Shown here one piece after another: positions 63,722 to 64,000 of a stretch of 64,000 bases of DNA. The DNA is taken from assembly GCF_036373705.1 (NCBI RefSeq), contig NC_089863.1, positions 22,194,619 to 22,258,618 on the forward strand. The letters run 5' to 3'. The translations under genes and the position numbers were made by a program. Position 1 is the first letter of the stretch. Each line of letters starts with the position of its first letter. Origin of the DNA: Amia ocellicauda (taxonomy: Eukaryota > Chordata > Actinopteri > Amiiformes > Amiidae). The notes under the pieces were generated by a model. The model was given only the letters and a program-made list of their open reading frames with translations. It ran no database searches and was not told where the DNA came from.

Positions 63722-64000
63722 AGCTTTGACAATGGGAGATGTTCCACTAAGGAAAGGAAACCAAGGCAAACTGCCAGTAGGAAAGTCCTGAAATGTTTGT
63801 ACCTCAATGCCAGGAGTATAAGGAACAAGATGTTAGACTTGGAAGCCACAGTGCTGGTGTGTGACTATGATGTTGTAGGAGTGACAGAAACATGGCTTAC
63901 AGAAAATGATGGGGATGAATACAAGTTGGAAGGATATACACAGTTTAGGAGAGACAGGCAAAATTTAAGAGGGGGTGGGGTAGCATTATATGTGAAAAAT
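63722..64000 (+). CDS. LINE APE endonuclease, N-terminal part (L3)
   Basis: In-frame from SFDNGRC through LNARSIRNK and VTETWL to GGGVALYVKN at the window edge. The codon that is TGA in L1 and L2 is AGA here, so this copy is less damaged over the shown part. The rest lies outside the window. Confidence 0.8.

Larger units (their letters stand above)
62813..64000 (+). mobile_element. CR1-like LINE, third copy (L3), runs off window
   Basis: Matches L1/L2 from the 5' leader onward but sits in a different flank (gtaagcac). About 375 bp covering the (CAAA)n tract and ORF1 start are deleted (join near 63099). Confidence 0.88.

Overview
This window looks like vertebrate nuclear DNA, most likely from a ray-finned fish. 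There are no operons or host protein-coding genes. It holds eukaryotic tRNA genes with internal A/B boxes, a class I (gamma/epsilon-like) endogenous retrovirus, CR1-like LINEs with an ORF1 esterase, APE endonuclease and RT, an hAT-type non-autonomous element with 8-bp target duplications, and a Tc1/mariner element. The species cannot be fixed from the sequence alone.

Positions 1-60514 form a tRNA-gene array with higher-order repeat structure. Two cassettes alternate. Cassette A carries, all on the minus strand, tRNA-Gly(TCC), initiator-type tRNA-Met(CAT), a decayed tRNA-Arg(CCT) and tRNA-Gly(CCC). Cassette B has a period of about 2.5 kb and carries a decayed tRNA-Gly-like gene (-), elongator tRNA-Met(CAT) (+), a decayed tRNA-Phe(GAA) (-), a decayed tRNA-Leu(CAG-like) (+) and a 0.9-kb hAT-type MITE. 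There are five A copies (plus one truncated pair of Gly(TCC) genes joined straight to B) and nine B tRNA sets. The elongator tRNA-Met is intact in nearly every copy, Gly(CCC) and some Gly(TCC) copies look usable, and the Phe, Leu, Arg and second Gly members are eroded everywhere.

The cassettes are packed into a unit of about 30.36 kb (6457-36819): provirus, internally deleted LINE, A, longer LINE, a run of B, solo LTR, internally deleted LINE, A, one B. The unit starts again at 36820 with the same order but fewer B copies, and positions 1-6456 are the tail of an earlier unit. The two proviruses (6457-14487 and 36820-44834, minus strand) are almost identical to each other, yet the two LTRs inside one provirus differ at about 18 of 574 sites. 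The retrovirus therefore integrated and was broken well before the 30-kb block was duplicated. Gag and pol carry the same frameshifts in both copies, while env (398 codons) is open in both. The same LTR site appears as a solo LTR in the two intervening half-units.

Repeat homology stops at about 60514. The right flank holds an isolated, well-formed tRNA-Ala(TGC) with a T4 terminator, a 1221-bp Tc1/mariner element of DD36E spacing with perfect 29-bp inverted repeats and an intact 346-codon transposase, a (CTA)n microsatellite, a decayed tRNA-Trp-like gene whose anticodon reads CTA, and a third CR1-like LINE running off the window end.
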